A stretch of 64,000 nt of DNA, taken from Siphonodentalium dalli (lineage: Eukaryota; Mollusca; Scaphopoda; Gadilida; Siphonodentaliidae). Every line of letters begins with the position of its first letter. The stretch's first letter is position 1. The notes beneath the pieces were generated by a model. The model was given only the letters and a program-made list of their open reading frames with translations. It had not been told where the DNA came from and ran no database searches. Of the stretch, positions 61,246-64,000 are shown piece by piece. A program made the translations under genes and the position numbers. Where the stretch lies: NCBI GenBank assembly GCA_032622095.1, contig CP136064.1, positions 36,506,426 to 36,570,425 on the forward strand, in the 5' to 3' direction.

Positions 61246-61920
61246 ATATATATATATATATATATATCACAGCAGAAGTTTCCTTAGAATTAATGGATGG
61301 AAATGGAATGCCTCTAATATTTGTATTATTTGAGTCGGACATAGATTACCTTAGCTCCAGGCAATCAATGCAATACGTGTAAACTACCGGTATGTAGAAA
61401 AAGAAATTATTGAATAAAGTGTAGTGAATATGATGCGTCACTTTAATATTTGAGTCGGACATAGCTTACCTTACCTGAAGGCAATCAATGCAATAAGTGA
61501 TGTAGAAACAGAAATTATTGAATGAAGTGTAATGAATATGAAGCGTCATTTTAATGCAATATCGATTGGGAGGAAGAGAAATGTCACTTTAATAGTTAAC
61601 AATGATATACATATATATATAATTATAGATTATTCCCATTGAAGACGATCAATGCAATGACCAGTGTAGAAATGGAAAAAAAATGTTGCCTGAATGAATC
61701 GATGTGTGAACATAAAGTCTCACTTTAATGAAATGTTGAGATGATGGAATCAACGAGGAATTTGCAATTTCTGTAATGATGAAATTGGTTCACATACCGG
61801 TATACATGTATATGCAGCTGAAAATGTGAATTGACTGAAATGTAATTATGAAAGTGTCAATGACACTGTAGCTCAATGAGGAAAGGGAATAATTTCATGT
61901 GTTACAGTTAATGGAGCGAT
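61246..61920. repeat. Tandem units, about 119 bp
   Basis: TTTGAGTCGGACATAG (61,330 and 61,449) heads two close units with GGCAATCAATGCAATA and AGAAATTATTGAAT. A third, weaker unit starts near 61,620 and a related tail near 63,525. An (AT)n run lies at 61,243-61,266. Confidence 0.7.
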
Positions 61921-63490
61921 TAGGAATGTGGAAAGTTGAAAGGCCTAGTTATGCAAAGATTAAAATCCAAGATGGCCGCGACAACCATCGTTTTTTTGCC
62001 AAATGACACAAAAAAGACTCCTTCCTATTTACATGTCATTGTTAACATCCTTCACAAATTTCATGATGATCCGACAAAAGATACGACCTGTAGCCCGTGT
62101 CAAAGGATTTAGTCATGTAAAGAGTAAAATACAAGATGGCTGCTGGCGACCAGGTTTCTTGGTTGAATTCAAAATGATCCTTTTCCCATCTACATGTAAT
62201 TGTTAACATCCATTACAAATCTCATGATGATTGGACCAAAGATTTGACTTGTAGCCCTTGACAAAGAATTTAGTCATGCAAAGAGTATAATCCAAGATGG
62301 CTGCTGGCGGCCATGTTTTTGGTCGAAAAAACCCCAAAATTACTCATTTCCCATCTACATGTCCATTTTAACATCCATGACAAATTTAATAATGATCAGA
62401 CAAAAGATACGACCTGTGGCCCGTACTAATGGATTGAATTTTGAAATCCAAGATGACCGCTGCCGGCCATGTTTTCTGGCCAAATGACCCCAAAATGACT
62501 CACTCTCATCCACATGTCAACATCAACATTCATGACAAATTTCATAATGATCTGACCAAATTAAGGACCTGTAGCCTGTGCCAAAGGATTTAGTCATGCA
62601 AAGATGGCTGCTGGTGGCAATGTTTTTTGGTCAAACTACCCCAAAATGACTCGTTCACATCTACATGTCATCTACATGTCAATAGCGATGACAAATATCA
62701 TAATGATATGACCAAATGTACAACCTAGAGCCTGTGCTGAAGGATTTAGTCAAGCAAAGAGTAAAATCCAAGATGTATGTTGGCCGAATGACCACAAAAC
62801 AGCTCGTTCCCATCTACATGTCATTGTTAACACCAATGACAAATTTCATGAAGATCCGACCAAAGCTACAACCTGTAGCCCGCGCCAGAGGATTTAGTCA
62901 TGCAAAGAGTAAAATCCAAGATGGCTGCTGGTGGCCATGTTTTTTTGGCCGAACGACCCCAAAATGGCTCGTTCCCATCTGCCTGTCATTATTAACATCC
63001 ATGACAAATTTCATGATAATCAGACGAACAGTATGACCTGTAGACCACGCGAATCGATTTAATTTTGAAATCCAAGATGGCTGCCAGCGGCCATGTTTTT
63101 TGTCCGAATGACCCCAAAAGGATTCTTTCCAATCTACATGTCATTGTTAACATCCATGACAAATTTCATGAAGATCCTACCAAAGCTACGACCTGTAGCC
63201 CGCGCCAAAGGATTTAGTCATGCAAAGAGCCATGTTTTTTGGTGGAACAACCACAAAATGACTCGTTAACATCCATGATAAATTTCATGATGATCAGACA
63301 AACAGTAAGACATGTAGACCGCGCCAATCGATTTAATTTTGAAATCCAAGATGGCTGTCAGTCGCCATGTTTTTTGGCCAATGACCCAAAATGACCTGTT
63401 CCCATCTACATGTCAATGTCAACATTCATGACAAATTTGATAAAGATCAGACCAAAGGTACGACCTGTAGCCCGCGCCAAAGGAAATTGT
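61920..63490. repeat. About 155-bp tandem array, roughly ten units
   Basis: Each unit reads approximately GGATTTAGTCATGCAAAGAG, TAAAATCCAAGATGGCTGCT, GG-CCATGTTTTTTGGCCGAA, TGACCCCAAAATGACTCGTT, CCCATCTACATGTCATTGTT, AACATCCATGACAAATTTCA, TGATGATCCGACCAAAG, ACCTGTAGCCCG. CCAAGATGG starts fall near 61,968, 62,132, 62,293, 62,448, 62,602, 62,770, 62,918, 63,074 and 63,346. Short frames (62,003-62,206; 62,716-63,036) are by-products. Confidence 0.85.
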
Positions 63491-64000
63491 TGACGGACAC
63501 ACACACGCACACATGGACGTCGTTGAGCTAATAATGAATATGTGATGTGTCGCTTTTAATGAATTGGCAATGACAGCAGTATGGAAACGGTCACTGCGGT
63601 GGAGTTACGATACATGCCGTTAGGTTATGATACATGGTCTACAGTCCTACAGGTATTAGCGGGTTGTCACACCAGACGTTGAAGAAAATTATGATATATG
63701 TCCATGAGGATCTTTTTAAAGATTGGGTAAGTGTTGGCGCTGGGTATAGCTGTTAAAACATCCGTTAAAACCGCCATAAACAGAATTAATATAATAAACA
63801 AACCTTGTTCTTATACCAATCATAAATACATGTATCACATTAATTTCAGCATGTTGTTATGTTAGTACTTTGTGTTACATTGTATGTAAGCAAACGTCAT
63901 CTTATGTAAACAAACAGTACATCTACATGTATGTAAAGAGTATGCGATAAGCAAAACACTCAACACCGAGTAAACCCCCACTGCATATACATGTATATGA
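63491..64000. other. Gene-free end with dispersed repeat
   Basis: Positions 63,702-63,920 match 11,555-11,765 (TGTTGGCGCTGGGTATAGCT, AAACCGCCATAAACAGAA, CTTGTTCTTA, TTATGTAAACAAA). No gene is seen. Confidence 0.55.

Overview
The window looks like nuclear DNA of an animal, most likely a marine invertebrate and plausibly a mollusc. The reasons are several degenerate non-LTR retrotransposons, foldback DNA elements with TA or TTAA target sites, many 65-200 bp tandem families, and repeat wording (AAGATGGCNGCC units, GAGTTATGCCCC units) that I recall from bivalve genomes. The taxon is an inference, because no intact host gene fixes it. I saw no rRNA or tRNA gene, CRISPR array or bacterial operon. 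Almost everything is repeat or mobile-element derived.

Layout. 1-1.83 kb: a palindromic TTAA element, then plain AT-rich DNA. 1.92-9.9 kb: about 205 copies of a 39-bp minisatellite whose + strand reads as a His/Asp-rich 13-residue repeat (NHHHDHDGTYINI); a splice-acceptor-like site and an acidic open stretch lead into it. 10.1-10.6 kb: a tandem pair of short, protein-similar, exon-like segments. 10.8-11.3 kb: TACACA-rich DNA and a GC-rich hairpin. 13.5-14.2 kb: a TA-flanked inverted-repeat element. 14.4-20.2 kb: dispersed and tandem families and a LINE 3' fragment.

22.477-31.314 kb is the most striking object. It is an 8.84-kb element with two nearly identical inverted arms of about 3.48 kb, bounded by AG...CT termini and a 6-bp direct repeat ACTGTT. 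That architecture matches Polinton/Maverick-type (adintovirus-like) elements. The core of about 1.9 kb carries only small minus-strand genes (a C2H2/acidic protein and a 108-residue basic-tailed protein) and a 363-bp CGG-rich perfect-type hairpin. No polymerase, integrase, protease, ATPase or capsid gene is present, so it appears non-autonomous.

32.6-34.1 kb: a TA-flanked element with a second foldback nested inside it. 34.5-36.1 kb: LINE fragments. 36.8-37.4 kb: a field of degenerate CTTAAG palindromes. 38.95-40.77 kb: a minus-strand LINE reverse transcriptase; 41.8-42.4 kb: a minus-strand PHD-type LINE ORF1 remnant. 44.85-50.1 kb: a 65-bp satellite containing TTAA palindromic elements, a 934-bp duplication and inverted blocks. 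50.7-51.97 kb: GGCCGCCATCTT-type repeats. 51.99-55.26 kb: a decayed endonuclease/reverse-transcriptase LINE. 55.26-56.28 kb: zinc-knuckle ORF1 remnants, one inverted. 57.5-64 kb: bivalve-style tandem repeats, a TA-flanked foldback, a 905-bp direct duplication and a 155-bp array.

No set of genes here forms a working host pathway. The coding content is transposon-derived apart from the exon-like pieces near the 39-bp array, whose status is open.
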